Positions 23,201-37,160 of a stretch of 64,000 bases of DNA are shown piece by piece (the stretch's first letter is position 1; each line of letters begins with the position of its first letter). The stretch covers positions 76,492,727-76,556,726 of the forward strand of contig NC_133900.1 of the NCBI RefSeq assembly GCF_964199755.1, written 5' to 3'. This stretch comes from Larus michahellis (taxonomy: Eukaryota > Chordata > Aves > Charadriiformes > Laridae). The position numbers were made by a program, and so were the translations under genes. Under the pieces are notes generated by a model, which searched no databases, had not been told where the DNA came from, and saw only the letters and a list, made by a program, of their open reading frames with translations.

Positions 23201-25670
23201 TGCTGGTCTACCTGCTGTCTCGCTCAGCACTTTCACAGGGTTTGTGGCTACTTTAGTGCGCCAGGAAAATGAAGTGTGTCAGTGTTAAATATATACAACT
23301 GTATATCTCTTTCATGAATTCAGCATTTCTTATTCTTACAGTACATGAACTTTGGCAGCTGCCGTTGAGTTTATCTTCCAATCTTCTGGTTAAAACCATG
23401 CTTAGGTACTGCTCGTAGTCAATTCTTTGTCCATACCTGCAACTTATTCTCTAGTATTTGACAGAAAATGAATCCTACTTGGTTAAAATAGTATTTCCTA
23501 CAGAAATCCTGTGCTTTCAGATTAGTTAATAAATACGTTGGCCACTGGAAACTCTGTGTCTGGGGACATTCTTAATGAATGTTTAATTTGAGAAGACTCT
23601 GTTAGTGCTATTTGCTCCATCAGTTAGACCTCATGGACATGATACAGAGCAGATAAGCACAGTGATTTGCTGTGAAGCCAAGGAGTCTGTCTTTACTTTA
23701 GACAGCCATAGTCAACCTAGCTATAAACGTGATTATTTGAACTAGGTAAATAAAGGTGATGAAATGTGTTTTGTGACCATGTCAGTACTATACGTCCCGT
23801 TGATGATCAAAAAGCCGGATGGCCAGCAGAATTAATTGCTACAGAGCTACATTTCCTGCTCCCTCTCATCTATTTACAGTCATCTGGGACTAAGCTTCGT
23901 GGTATAAGATAACATTGAAGTATTTCTTTGGGATTGTCAACATTCTTTTTGCACCGATTTAAATCAGAGAAGAAAAAAAAGAATGTAATTAGAACTAGGC
24001 AATTGCCTGTTGAGGTTACAGTTACACTGTGTTGAAAGTGTTTTTACAGTTGCAATGATCATTTATTATGTTTGTACAATTACAGTGATCACTTATTCTA
24101 CTGATATGTTATAGTAATGACTAAGGAATTAGTAGTAATTAAGCACTATCCAGATGAATATTAATACATGCCCAGTAGCACAGAGTGTGTAACCTAATAG
24201 TATTTAGATTATGGGAAAGTAGTATGAGCACAGGCTGGACATGGGGTGGTAAGAAATATAATTTCAGGGGGATATGGAAATGGTCTTCATGAAGAGGGAA
24301 GATACAGCGTTGAGAAAGGCTAAGGAAAAAGAGTAAAGATAGGAAGCATCCAGAGAAATGAAGGAGAATGGCGAAGATGGGAAATCACAGCGGAGAAAGC
24401 ACAGTTGGCACTGCTCGATATTCTTAGGATATGCAGAGGTCCCAGTTTTGGCTGCTCTTACTTTCTGGAGGATGCAGTTGAAATCTGCCAGCTGTCTTAC
24501 TTCAACAGCTTGCGCAGAGGGAGGAACGCACCTTTTTCCCCCCACTTGGAGCTCAACACCAAGTGTTGAGTGTACAGTTCCTTACACTTCCAAGGCTAGG
24601 CATACGCAGAGGAAGATTGGTTAGGGATTACCATTTTTCCTTCCTTTATATCTCCATCACTTTGTGGCAGCACGTTCTGTTTTGATTCCTTTGATTCTTG
24701 CGGAGTGCTTCAGTTGGCCCGGGTTGGTTTGACGTTCCTCAGCCATGCCCACAATCTGGGGTTGCATTTGTTTGACCTAGTCACCTCTTCTACCAATCTA
24801 GTTGCACTGGTACAAGCTTTGCACGTAGAAAGGGTTGTAGGGACAGATTAAATGAGTATTAAGGCACAAAAAGGTGCATATTTTCAGGAGCTAATGGGTA
24901 CCAGAGTAAAGAAAGGATTGCTCTGTGACTTCGCCTTAACGCATTAGGTATGTAGATGCCGTAGAAGACTGTACCAGGCATATACCTGCATCTTTGATAC
25001 TTGGAGAGTTTTCCAAGTTTCACTCACTGCCTTGAGTGAACTACTAGATATTTGGTTTCCTTCTATAGTTGTAAATATATTTAGCATTTTGCATTCAAAC
25101 GAATGTGATTGCGCAGCCTCTCTTTGCTTGACTAATAACCGAGGGCTCCACTATTTCTATTTCGTTTCTATTTCTAATTTCATTCGGTTTCTTCTTTCTG
25201 CGTATTTCCTTCCAAAGAAGGAAGCCCGCATTTTTCTATTCAGAGAGATACATCCAAACAACAAATACAGCAGTAGCACCTCAGATAGCCACAAATAGGT
25301 ATGCATTTCTCATTTTTACCTTTAAATCGCCACTTGTGATGATGCTTCCAGGCTGTTTTCATGCTTCTACCTCTGACAGCTGAAGATGAAAGTGGAAGAA
25401 AACCCACCTTAATACCTTAACTTTAACTCTCTAATAGTGCAAAACGTAATGGTATCATCTATACATAATTCTCTTTTTCCTCCTTTTTTTTTTTTCCTCC
25501 GCTGTTATTTATTCATCATTGTCTTCACTTGGGTACCTTTTGAGCTCTTTAAGCTATGCCTACATTGTCGCAGAGCTTGGGGTGCTTGAGGGCAGCAGAT
25601 GCTTCTGTTGCTGTGGTGGCAATTCAGCACCTGCACCGGCTGCTTTTCCCTAGAAAAGATGTCTAGTCCC
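20241..25670. other. Intergenic sequence after TRMT9B
   Basis: A CpG-rich patch lies at about 20290-20450. The rest is AT-rich. Minus-strand open frames at 20993-21247 (84 codons) and around 21590-21720 have gene-like composition but match nothing I recognise. No splice-connected gene was found. Confidence 0.5.
20325..20422. repeat. Perfect 12-bp inverted repeat in a CpG-rich patch
   Basis: Arms gctccccgttct (20325-20336) and agaacggggagc (20411-20422) are exact reverse complements with a 74-nt spacer. The 10-bp palindrome gcgacgtcgc (20317-20326) overlaps the left arm. Confidence 0.8.
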
Positions 25671-25727
25671 TAGACTAGATGATCTCTAGAGGTCCCTTCC
25701 AACTCTGAAGATTCCATGATTCCGTGC
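25671..25727 (+). mobile_element. CR1 LINE 3' tail
   Basis: The short remnant reads ctagactagatgatctctag, then aggtcccttccaact, then octamer-like attccatgattccgtg. Confidence 0.85.
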
Positions 25728-28700
25728 TCAACAGAGGAAAGTCCTCTTAAATAGAATCCAAATAACCTGATTTAAAAAAAAACCCAAACAACTAACCAGC
25801 CTCCCCCAAACTAACAACAACAAAAATAACCCTAGTAGGAGGTGCTGCAGCAGTTGTGATCGTATCCAAACTGAAACGGAAGCACAGGAGAAGAAAGAAA
25901 ATACGGATGTTATGAGTGGTGCTCCGAGCTTTGAAAAGATTCTTGGATATCAGTTCTCCATCCCCTTTGGCCCTGTTGACTCTGCTTTCATGAGGGGTAT
26001 GTGTATGGGACAGTGGATGTAGGAACAGTGAGACGGTATTAGGTTGCCCTCTTCTGTTGGTTGATTTGTGCAGAAAATTAACTGCTTCTTGTTGCTGTTT
26101 GTACAGCATCTCAAATTCTCTTCCCGGAACGAAGAGAGGTTTGCTCCGCGGCTCTCAGTCATTTGGAACTGTCACGAGTAAAAGAGACAAAGATAAAGAA
26201 GGTGGGCGTAAACAAGCAGATCTTCACCCTGTAGCTGAAAATATCACCTCTTACCGATGTGCTAACAAAGAAGTCTGTGTGTGCACAGTCAGATTGAAAG
26301 CTGATGTTTCCTCTTGCATGGGGTAAAAATAAAAGTCATTTGTGGGAGGCTTTTTGGTGAGGCAACATCATGTTCTTTTCCGTGTCTCTCTTCTGGCTCT
26401 TTATAGCAGAGGCTCTGCCACGTGTCAGAATTGCTGAGAATAAACTGACCCTTGACAGATCCGCTTCCTTACCGCAGGACTGACAGGACGGTCAGAGTTA
26501 GTTCGGAACATTTGGAGTGGGTAAAATAAAGTGTTTCCTGTGAAAGGTGGAATTCGCCACTTGGACAGAACAAATGCTCTAGTGCGGAGAAAGCAGAGCC
26601 ATTCAATACCAGGTTAAACCTTTCTACTTAAAAAGAGGGAAGACAGACTGTTTTGTGGCTCACGGGCCAAAGCCGCTTTCCAGTGTGTCCGAGAGAACGC
26701 CAGAGGTGAGACGGTGATGAAATAAATAGAGAGCAAGTCACACAGCCATCTCCAGGCTGCCTTAAATTGATGTTTTATTCAATGACGGAGCCTGGCGGAG
26801 GTCGTTGCCGGCACTGAGCAGCAGCGGCTCCCGTCAGCATCAGCAACGGTCAAGAGCAGCCACTGCCTCTTGGGACCTGGCCCTCTCCATTGTATGAAGG
26901 CTGGCCGTTCCATCGTTGACCACTGGACCATTTAAAAAGGTTACTCTAACTCCTGTTTTAAATAACGAACAGACACGTATACATGTATATACGTTTTTGT
27001 TTGTTTTTTTTTTTTTTTTTTTTTTTCCTTCTGCACGTATTAAAGCTTTTACTTACATTACAATACAATGGTAACTCGAGCTTGGCGCAATTTCTGGAAG
27101 GTAAACAAACTGTTTGATAATGAGGAAGAACGGACTAAGCCGTCGGTAGGAATGAGCTGCCAGCCAGGGCATGTTTGGAAGGAGGTGGTGGGGAAGGAAG
27201 GGAAGGGTGCCAGGAGAACTGCATTGTGAGAGGAAAAGAAAACTGCTCAAACCTGCAAAGTCTGACCTGATTTTGGGAGTAATTACATCAAAATCTGATT
27301 CAAAGTCATCCCTTGACTTCCCTCATCTTTGTATCGGTTGTTCTCAGAAATGCCTCTTTACCCCAGGATTTTCCTTTCTTTGATTCAGAGGAGAAACAAA
27401 GCGCCCTGGGCGGTTTATTTTATGCTTAAATATCCAGTGGACCACTCAGTTGAATAGTGGAACAAAGCTTTGACCGCAGTTGCCCGGGAGTGTTTCCATA
27501 GTCCCTTGAGGAGTGAGCCACGGGCAGACCCAACCCCCTTCCTCTTTCCAGCCTTTACCTGAGATTCACGGGAAAATAAAAATAAAAATCTGAGCGTGAA
27601 GAGCAGACTGGGGCTGCGACAGGTCCTCACCTGCTCCTTAAGCTGGACATTCAAAGCACCAAAAGCTTGCATCTGCATTCTTGGCTACCGTGAAAAATCC
27701 CAAAGCCTCAGCCAGGTGATGCACCAAATTACGGAGTAAAAGGAAACTTTTCAAATTTACCTGTGCAAAAAATATGATTCGGTACCTGAATTTGCTTTGA
27801 GTTACACCCACTGACTTTTTGCCAGTGTTTGGATCAAGCTCCTAAATGGGAATTTTGGCACAGGGAGTGCATACCTGCTATCGGGATGCAGGCTTTTTTT
27901 TGGGCCAGCGCAGGGAAATGTCTATGCGCAGGCCTGCGTGTCCCAAGATTCACCTCTGCCTTTCGCATAAAAGACTTTACAGGAAACATGAAGTGATTTA
28001 GTGCTGTGCAAAGAAGCCTTTCAAATGGGAGCTGAATTTGTAATTGACATCTCTATGAAATATTAAACAAACCATTAGCGTTTCTGAGCAGGTTGCCCAC
28101 ATGAGCCCTTCAGCCTGTGCTGGTTCATGTCTCAGCGGCAACATATTAGGCTCTGGCTGATTGAGAGTAAAGAAGCATAAATGAGAACTCACTGGAGACG
28201 GAGTATCGAAAACCATGTTTAAGTGGATAAATACCAAAGAGAGATTTAATACAGCGTCTACATAAACAGTTTCAACGTTCTGACATTGAAGTTTGAAATA
28301 AAGAAAAAGTCTTGTGCAGCGACAGCCACTCGATGATAATAAATATGGAGACTTCAGGGATGATGGCATGGAAATGGACCATTGGCAGATAAAGCAGAAG
28401 CAGGAAAAGTTTATATCTTTGTGCGCTTGGGTCAGAAGGGTTGTTGCCTATATGGAACAGGCTATAGGATGCCTGTGTGAAATTATGGAATGGAAGGAGG
28501 GTTGAACAAGGGGGAGATGAATGCACATTCCCAAACTTCTAAACTTGACCCACTGGATGTCACTGGAGAGATCTCCCTCGCGGTGAATGGTGCAGGTCTG
28601 AGACACTCATGGTCCCCCCCTCACACAGGAGTGACCTGTGAATGACGATGATGTTCAACCATTGGCGTGGCCCATATCTGAGCTGCATCCTTGTTGAGGT

Positions 28701-28869
28701 GTGTTTGGTAGGGTGAGCTTCTCCGAGATGTTAGTTCACTAAAGGCCACGTTGGTTACATTGAGTTGACAGTATGAAAATTATTGCTGCAGCCTCTAATA
28801 TCTGTAGACCCGTGTTCTTTCTTAAATGCCAGAGGTTCATAGAGAAAGGTAACGTACTCAAGGATCAGT
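25728..28869. other. Intergenic sequence, nothing recognised
   Basis: Contains a T23 run at 27004-27026 and scattered short open frames without family resemblance. The G+C-richer stretch at about 26780-26910 has no readable coding content. Confidence 0.5.
27004..27026. repeat. T23 homopolymer
   Basis: An uninterrupted T run preceded by TTTG units. It could be the poly(A) of a minus-strand retroposition event, but no retroposed body was recognised. Confidence 0.8.
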
Positions 28870-28925
28870 TGACTAGATGATCTGAAAGGTCCCTTCCAAC
28901 CTAGGCGGTTGTATGATTCCATAAA
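28870..28925 (+). mobile_element. CR1 LINE 3' tail
   Basis: The sequence gactagatgatctgaaagg, then tcccttccaacc, then tatgattccata is the last about 55 bp of a CR1 element. Confidence 0.82.
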
Positions 28926-31791
28926 TACCAGCGCAAGACCTGGGGCTGTGTTTCAGCTGGTTTGATCCCTGCACTTCGTATGTACCAAAGCTGGCTGTTC
29001 CTGGGTTGGTTGGGTGTGTGCGGAGAAAGACGTGAAGTGACATTTTCCTGCTGAGGCCAAGGTCATCGCTAACGACGTCATAACGGTCTCCTGCGTTCGT
29101 GTGCCAGCTTCCCCTCAGAACAAGTGCAGAGGTTTGAAGGAATAAGCCGGAAGGATTCAGAAATGGAAGAGAGACAGAGAGAGAGGATGGAAAAGCAGTA
29201 ACTAGGAATATTCCTAACACTGCTGCAGAATGGCACAATTAAGAAAGACATATTAAAGTAGTTAAAAATATTAAGGAAATGGAACAAAAAATAGGAACAT
29301 GAAATATAAAGCAGTGTTTTTCTCACATAAACTGGCCAAGAGTCTATACAAGGGACCGCAGGAAGTTTCTCAACTTTTTTTTTTTTTGTTTTTAATTGAG
29401 AACTAAAAGCTCAACAAATAAATGTAGTTTCACTGAAGTCTAGACTAAAGACACTACGCTGCCTGAGGGGATTAAGTGGATAATCAAAAACATTTTGTGG
29501 TTTCTGCTGTTCCCAGAGACCAAAAGCAGGGAGAGAGGAAAATGAGAGATGGTAAATGAGCCAAACTGAAAAAAACCCAAAACCCTGCAAAAAAAAAGAT
29601 GATTTTCCCATATCCTGCTAGAGGCCGACTGAAAGTAGCTAAGTGTTATGAAAGACAATACAAACACAGGATCTACAGCTGTGATCTAAAGTCTATTCCT
29701 TTGTAGGAATATAAATAGAGTTTAATGGTCATTTAAGCGACTATTAGATTTTTAACATTTGACTCAGTACGACTCTTTGAATTTATTAAAATTGCATATG
29801 ACAAATTGGAATGAGAACACAGAGACTAACGGATTCTATAACATAATGTGATTATTTAATTATTTTGGTAGGCAAAATTAGAAGTAAGACCTAGATCTCT
29901 GCATGGTTGGAGTGCAGGAGCTTTTATGGGGTCATTAGTCTGGGATTTTATGGAGGCAAATTAACTTTTGGGTAGCACTGCCTTAAACAGGCTTGGCTTG
30001 TGAATAGCTTCTCAGGACCTACTTATATATTAAAGTGACTATTCAGATCAAGTTGTGTAATTTTTTTCGCGTTGCTTCCCTCTAGATCATCGTTGTCAAA
30101 CCCAACATTCAGATCTCCGGGATTTGGGTGTGAGTGGCACTGCTGGTGGTATCAAGTTTTATTCTCAGCTGCTTACTATACGATCTAGTCTTCATCAAAA
30201 ATTACGTATCAGATTACCTCTAGACACCCCCATCCCACCCTGTCGAGAGAGAGGAGCAAGGCAGAGGAATGTGGATTTTCAGAGTCAGGATCTGACAGTT
30301 TAGACAACTTATTTTTGCAGACTGAGGTACTGGGAAGGAACGGACGTGCTGCCCTGGGGGAGTGAATACAAAAGCTTCTCACTACCAGGGAATTGTGTTT
30401 AGAGATTTTTGTCTGCAAGAGAATCCCCTCTGTTTAATTCTTCTCCAGCTGGACCTTGTGAAGTGCTTTCTCAGCAAGGCTTGTAAAGCACAGCATCGCA
30501 CCAGTATCATCGCGTCTATTAGTCACAAGCACATACGGGTGATGGTACCTACATCAGGCTGTGGGAACTCTGCAGCCAGCTAAGCTATGTTTGGCATTTG
30601 TCTCGCATTGCAAAATCCCTTCACAGATGCTGACCATCAGGCGACTACTGAGACAAGCGTCTCAAGCATCTACAAATCCTCATGACAGAGCAAAATGTTC
30701 TTCGTATTCTTTAGTCAGACAAAGTGATACCATATGATGAACTTCTCCAAGGCCAATAAAAATTTAGGAAAAAATTTACTTTTCAGTTCTTAGATATTTA
30801 TGCATAAGTCATTAATAAGGGGATCAATGATTCTGGTTCAGTAGAAACAATGACTCCAGAAGACTGTCAGTTTTCAGAAGAAATTTATGTATTTATTTAC
30901 TTAATTAATTTATTAACACTTTAGGGGCTCCCAGGGCTATGCGTTTGCCCGATGTGAAGAAGGGATGAACTGTGATCTAATGCCAGACTCCTTCATTAAC
31001 TAAAGAATCTGTGTATATTTAAAATGAATTGTTGTTGGTTGTCCTGGCTGTGATTATACTGGATATTTGTATACACTAACAAAATAGAGATTAAAATGCA
31101 GGCGATCTGGTAATATTATTGTTTTCTACAATAATGTTAATGTGTACTAAGTCGATTTAAATACTGCCTAAAACGTTCCACTGAGAAGAATGAGAGACAA
31201 AAAAGCTTCAGTTTTCCACTAGGTGTCAGTCGATCTATTTCTTTGGCCAAATAGGATCTATGCAGAAAATCGAGAGCAAAATGCAGATGCAGAGCTGCTC
31301 TAAAAATAGTTATTTTCTGTGATTGCCAACCAGAAGTATTTTGGAAGAATGAGACCAAATGGATGACTTTTGTATTTTAATTGTGCCTCCATGTTTTCTT
31401 GTTTGCTTTACGTTTTCCCTTTAACAGCAGTCAAGAAAAACTTCAAGCCTGATACAGCTGATCCATGAACAAGCAATTCCGGGGAAAGCAGAAAGCGGGA
31501 AGCAAGGGAGGGGACAGGGTGGCCTTGCCTACGGAGACACCACTTGGTTATTTCATGTCAGTCCTGAGCCAGCAGCAGCAGGATTTGACCCTTCCAAGGG
31601 GAGAGTGCCCCAGATACCTCTCCTTGCAATGGAAAGCAGAATCCAGCACTTTCCAAGGAAGCTCCAAAGCATTGAGCCTTTGAACTGCTATGGCATTAAT
31701 AAAACCCAGCACCTTTCATGGTGCAAGGCATGGAAAGGACTTTGGGAAAGATCTTGAGAGTGCAAGAAGAGTGCAGAAACATAAACTGGGA
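28926..31791. other. Intergenic sequence, nothing recognised
   Basis: AT-rich sequence with short open frames below 125 codons and no recognised protein, RNA gene or repeat body. Confidence 0.5.
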
Positions 31792-32125
31792 AATCATAGA
31801 ATAGAATCATCTAGGTTGGAAGAGACCTTTAAGATCATCGAGTCCAACCATCAACCTAACACTGCCAAAATCTCCACTAAACGATGTTGCTAAGCACCAT
31901 GTCTACCCATCTTTTAAACACCTCCAGGGATGGTGACTCAACCACTTCCCTGGGCAGCCTGTTCCAATGCCTGACAACCCTTTCAGTGAAGAAATGTTTC
32001 CTAATATCCAATCTAAACCTCCCCTGGCGCAACTTGAGGCTGTTTCCTCTTGTCCTATTGCCTGTTACTTGGGAGAAAAGACCTACACCCACCTGGCTAC
32101 AGCCTCCTTTCAGGCAGTTGTAGAT
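31792..32125 (-). mobile_element. CR1 LINE 3' fragment (reverse orientation)
   Basis: It starts with reverse terminal repeats (aaatcatagaatagaatcat) and 'ggttggaagagacctttaag'. It runs back through the ORF2 end ([20 protein letters not shown] on the minus strand). The words 'gagtccaaccatcaacctaa' and 'ccactaaacgatgttgct' mark a subfamily different from the 37-kb and 57-kb copies. Confidence 0.93.
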
Positions 32126-33862
32126 TGATTGTCATTGTTGTTCATGATTGTCAGAGGGAGGAGAGAAGAAAAGCAGGTGCGGAGGGAGGAGTGTGTCAAT
32201 ATGGATTTGAAAAGGGCAGCCAGACATAACTCTCTCTAGTGGTAGCCTTGGCCCCGTGTCACTGGCCATAATGGCAATTGAAGGTGATTACTCCTTGCAT
32301 CAGACTCGGCCAGACCAGAGCTGCCGTGGGGAGGGCAGCAGCCGAAGGGGCTATGGGAAAGGAAAGAAAAATGATGGTACACAGCACAACCCGCCGATTG
32401 GACAAAGTGAGCCAGAGGATGCTACAGAAAGCACAAGAGGAAAGAAAGCAAACAGAGCATTTTCAGCCTGGCTTCGTAAAAACTGAACAGCCCGTCTCTT
32501 GTGTGAGTCTGTCCCAGATACACCACTTCCAGCAACGTTTCACATGTGCAGCTGCTCTGAAGAGGTCATTCTTACACGGGCTACAGCTTCTGACCTTGCC
32601 TACTGTGCCAGGTGGATGCATTAGCATATGTTAATCAAGACTGTTAGTCCCTGGGGCTCTGTAAAACCATTGCTCTGGGAGCTGCAGGGTCCTTCTCCAC
32701 CCCAGCTCAGTAAAGACTGGCAGGGTACCTATGGGAACAAGGATCTGAGGAAATCCGATCAAGGCCCGTGATGCAAAAGTCAGAGGTACCTATCAAAAGA
32801 GAGCAGCATTTTGGTGATAACAGTTCAGTTCACCAGGAAAATGGTTAAAGACTAATTGTGCTCCGGCAAGATGAAGCCCTTGCTGGAGGAACTGGTGAGC
32901 AAAGCCCATGAAGGTGGCAGGGAGAGGGACTGGCTGCCTAAAGAGCTGTTTGTTTGGCCTTTTGCTTTTGGTCTGCAGCTGCTGGGCTGTGTGATCTGGC
33001 CAAGCAGAGACCCAAAAGGAACCACCAGTGTGGTATTTTATCCTACAGCCTGTATTTTCTACACGGGCATCAGCGTCAGTCTTGTCTTTGTGATCCCTGG
33101 CTCTGCTCCTCAGAGAGAGAACTTTTTTGCTTGCTGCTAACAACTTTTTCTGTAATCCACAGAGGTCTCTTGCCCCAGCAGGATCCAGGTGGCAGAAAAC
33201 CCCTTCTTTGACATGCTCTTCAATTCTGCTCTTCATTTACTGGTGTACTATTTGCCAGGTTACTACTCTTGTGTGCTGGGCTGACTCTCTCCACCTCCGT
33301 GCAGCTCTCCCATTCCCCTGGCTGTTGGGTCTCTCCCAGTGGTCATTACAGTGATGGGAATGTTATTAAAATAATCTGGTAGAGGAATTATAAAGACAGA
33401 TTTTAACACAACCCCTTCCCCAATCTAAAGGTCAGGTTATGATATTTGTTATTGCTCTTCTTTGCTGTTTAAGTGTTGGTTTGGGGGGCTGGCTATGTAC
33501 GGTGGAGAAAGAACAGAATGTTTTTGTGGGTCTGTTTGTGCAGCTTTGCAAGATGCAGAGAACGGACAGAGTCGATGGCAGCTACAAAAATCCTGCGGGC
33601 TTCTTGGTTGCTCTTCTTCCCTCTGCAATATCCAGAGCCATATCTCATTTTAGGAAACAAAAGATGGATGTGCCAGAGGAGGGACAGTCATCGCTCCATG
33701 TTCTTGCCTGTCAGTGGTGGGGCTGGCGGAGGGGTCGGGCACAGCACGACCTGGAGCCGGAGGTCCTGGAAGCAGTGGCAAGGCTTTGCAAGAGGACCTG
33801 GAAGCCAGGAGTTCAGTGGCTGTGTGCTGTGCTTCAGCAACTCCCTTCACCCATCTTCACCC
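32126..33862. other. Intergenic sequence, nothing recognised
   Basis: Several 100-150-codon open frames overlap in different frames on both strands between 32.3 and 33.9 kb. None has a recognisable domain. The longest plus-strand ones run into the CR1 copy at 33.86 kb. Confidence 0.45.
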
Positions 33863-34214
33863 CGGGGAGACCTTATTGCGGCCTTCCAGTACTTAAAAGG
33901 GGTTTGTAAGAAAGATGGGGACAAACTTTTTAGCAGGGCCCGTTGCGATAGGACAAGGGGTAATGGCTTTAAACTAAAAGAGGGTAGATTCAGACTAGGT
34001 AGAAGGAAGAAATTCTTTACAGTGAGAGTGGTGAGACACTGGCCCAGGTTGCCCAGAGAGGTGGTAGTTGCCCCATTCCTGGAAGCATTCCAGGTCAGGT
34101 TGGACGGGGCTCTGAGCAACCTGATCTAGTTGAAGATGTCCCTGCTCATTGCAGGGGGTTGGACTAGATGACCTTGAAAAGTCCCTTCCAACCCAAACTC
34201 TTCTATGATTCTAT
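33863..34214 (+). mobile_element. CR1 LINE 3' fragment
   Basis: The sequence ggggagaccttattgcggcc begins a recognisable CR1 ORF2 end ([20 protein letters not shown]). The 3' UTR and ttctatgattctat follow. Confidence 0.94.
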
Positions 34215-37160
34215 CTTCATTCAGCTCAGCTTCCCTGCTTGTAAAATGAGAATAAAAGCAGCGTCTATCTTCATAGAGTGCTTTCAACCCCCAACACCAG
34301 GAGCCTTATAGTGTAACTTCAGGCAGTTGATAAAAAATGCTAAAATTGTCTCTTTTTGCCCATGGTAAACAGTGAGTTTCCCCACTGGATCAGACACGGG
34401 AAGATTCTTCCCAGAAACATGCTGATTTGGAAGGTGTTTTTCTTTGGTTGCCAAGGAACACGTTCAGGTACGGTTGTTAATAGCACACCTGCGCTAGCAA
34501 TTTTTAAAGCCATTTATCTTGCAGAGACTGTGCTTTGGAGGTCACCAGGAGCTGGCTTCTGCCATCCTTCCACCAAGATGTGAGTCTCTGAATAGCTCAA
34601 CTGCAAGCCAATAGGAGATTTATTTTTTTTTTTCCTGGCAAGGTAAATGTGGGAGGTTTGGGACCTTCGTGTCACATGTGTCTTGGGGAGACTCTTCTGT
34701 ATGAGCTGGAGGCTCTAGTTCAGCACTACCTTCCCCTGTGTCCCTCAGTTATTTAGTTATTTAGCTGTTGTTTAGCTCTTGCATGCCTCTTCTTCAAGTC
34801 TTAGACTTTTCTTCCTTTAGTCCAATGTGTTTCAAATCAAGCCCATACAAATTTTTCAGCCGAAAGGTTCTTAGAGCTTATTTCTGTAGGGGTATTGGTT
34901 TGTGACAGTGCTGGAGGAAGGAGCTCTCAGGATGAGCCAGGAGTGCCCATGGCGGGGGGGGGGGGACACTTGACCTATAACAAACCTACAGGAACCGAAA
35001 CCCAACAAAATGAGCTGATGGTGTTAAAATTGCAATTCTGCTCGAGGCTGATGTCTTCAGTGCTGGGATGGGTGCTGCTCTTACGCTGCGCTCTCTCCCT
35101 GCTGTCCTCAAACATCCACGATTTCGTGCTCGGCTGTGTTTTCTTCCCAGTTGACAGAAACCTTGGCTGTGAAGTGTGGGAATAAAACTTGGGATCTGCC
35201 ACAGTCAAGTTTTGTTTTGCTGTTGAAATTCTCACCTCTTGTAAAACCATTCAAAAAAAAAAAAAAATGTTGTTATTTATGATGTTCTATTTATTTGCTA
35301 TTTCTGTGACACGTACTTCAGAAATTTAAGAACCCTCCTTTGTTTTCCTGTGTGTTTCCAGCTCGTTCCCAAGAAACGGTGTGGCTGCATACTTGTGTGA
35401 GATGATGGAGGTGTGAGGGAAGCGCTGGCTCCCAACGCCGGCCCCCACTTCAACAGATGGGAGCCACGGCTTTCCGTGTGCGTCCGCGGAGCCATGTAAG
35501 TAAAACTGTTCCCTATAGAGGACTTCAGGGCAACCGCTTTCTCCTGCCGAGATGCCGAAATGGAAGCGCTTTGCTGGCTGCTTTCCTTTGAGGCTGGTGC
35601 TCTCTTGTCGTACGGCGCAGCTTTCTAATAGCTGACTCCCAGTGAGCCTCCGAAATGCTGAGCGGCTGAAAACCCATCGTGTGTCTCTCACTGTAGGGAA
35701 TATTGGCCGCTGGACAGAATTACCCATCCTTAATTACTCTGTCTGTGCAGACACTGATCTGCCTGGAGCCATAGTCAGATATAAAGAGGCTCTGAAATAA
35801 ATCTATAGACTGAGTTCTATATTTATGTGAAGCCCTGACAATTGAGAAGGCACGCCAGCACAAGTTATTAATGCCACCATATTTTTATCATGTGGATATG
35901 GCTGCGTAGTTAGCGATAGTCGGGGTTTCTGGACGCGGCATTGCAGCCACACAAACAAGGAGTTGTTTCAGCTAGCCGGTTGCGTTTGGGAGCGAATTTC
36001 ATACTTGCAATTCTGTGGTGAAAGGAACTCCCTCTACTTGAGGAGAAGGAGAAAGAAGCAGCTTTTCTCAGGTTCTTTTTGGAACAACTGCACTGATTTG
36101 GAGACTGTAATTCCCCGAGGAAGCCGCGTCTTGGCTATAAATGCCCTCTGAGCCAGCTCAGCAGGTTTATCTGGACTGGGATTAATTTATAGGTGTTGCG
36201 TTTGACTCTCCCAGGGGGCATAGTTCTTATTCTCTGTGGAGCACTGATGAGGAAAAATGAGCAAGCGAGAGTCTGGGATATCTTTTAATGACCAGCTTCC
36301 CCCAGTGCTATTCTGTACACCTCGGTGAGCCTCCCACCTCTCCCAGAGCGAACGGCCAGAGGACAGTCGGCCTCTGGAGGCAAAGCGTGTGTCTCCAGGG
36401 AGAGCAGAAGATGAAATAACAGCTAATAATGTTCCTTTGTCAGTGTATGTGCCTGGTTTTAAATAATAAATCTTTTTAGAAGTTAAGTCTAGAGTGAAGC
36501 TGCCCATGATCGCCAACCCCACCGTCCGTGCCATTGCAAAGTGGAAGGGGGCACCTGGTAGTGGTGGATCTGCTTTTAGCTGGAGCCAGGCGTCGGCCCA
36601 ACTTATAGAATAGAAACCTCTATGTTTCCTACATTGGAAGAGAGCAGGACAGTAGGGCAAAACATGGAATTGGCATGTGTAGATACCAGTCTGATTAAAG
36701 AAAGTTAGAAATATCGCTGTGAGTGGCAGAAAACAAGTTAAACTTAATGTAAGGTTGGCTCTTGCAGAGTATTTCCCCAGAGGAGAGCAGCTGGCGCAGA
36801 ATATCCTCTCCTGTGTTTCCCCTCTCATTTTAAAGGTGACAGGATTGAATCCTAAGATGCTGCGGTATTAGAACATGTGAGAAGGGTGTTACATTTAGCC
36901 ATTGAAAAAGCCTGATGAGGGGATTGGTATTGACGCTGTTCTTCTGAGGCCACTGTTTTTGGCCTTGGGGAAATTGATAGGTGACTACAAAAACCACAGG
37001 ATGAGTCAATTTGGAAAAGGGTGCCACATCCACACGTGTTCATGTTTGCTAAGAAAGAAAGTAGGTACTTTGCCCCCCATCATAGCAGCATTACGGGAAA
37101 TACGACAGTCAAAAAGCTGACTCGGAAAGCCAAATTCGTTTTTACCAGGCCCATAAATAC
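34215..37160. other. Intergenic sequence with a long minus-strand open frame
   Basis: This stretch contains a G12 run at about 34954-34965. An exon-like segment lies at 35362-35495 (see findings). A 213-codon minus-strand open frame occupies 36187-36828 and its translation resembles nothing I recognise. No gene is called. Confidence 0.45.

Noticed and set aside
26780-26910. G+C-rich stretch suspected to be a retrocopy exon
   Set aside because: No frame stays open with recognisable protein content and no splice signals fit.
27004-27026. Poly-T as evidence for a processed pseudogene
   Set aside because: No gene-like body or target-site duplication was found next to it.
33473-34129. 218-codon plus-strand open frame
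   Set aside because: Its second half is the CR1 ORF2 end; the first half is unrelated flanking sequence.
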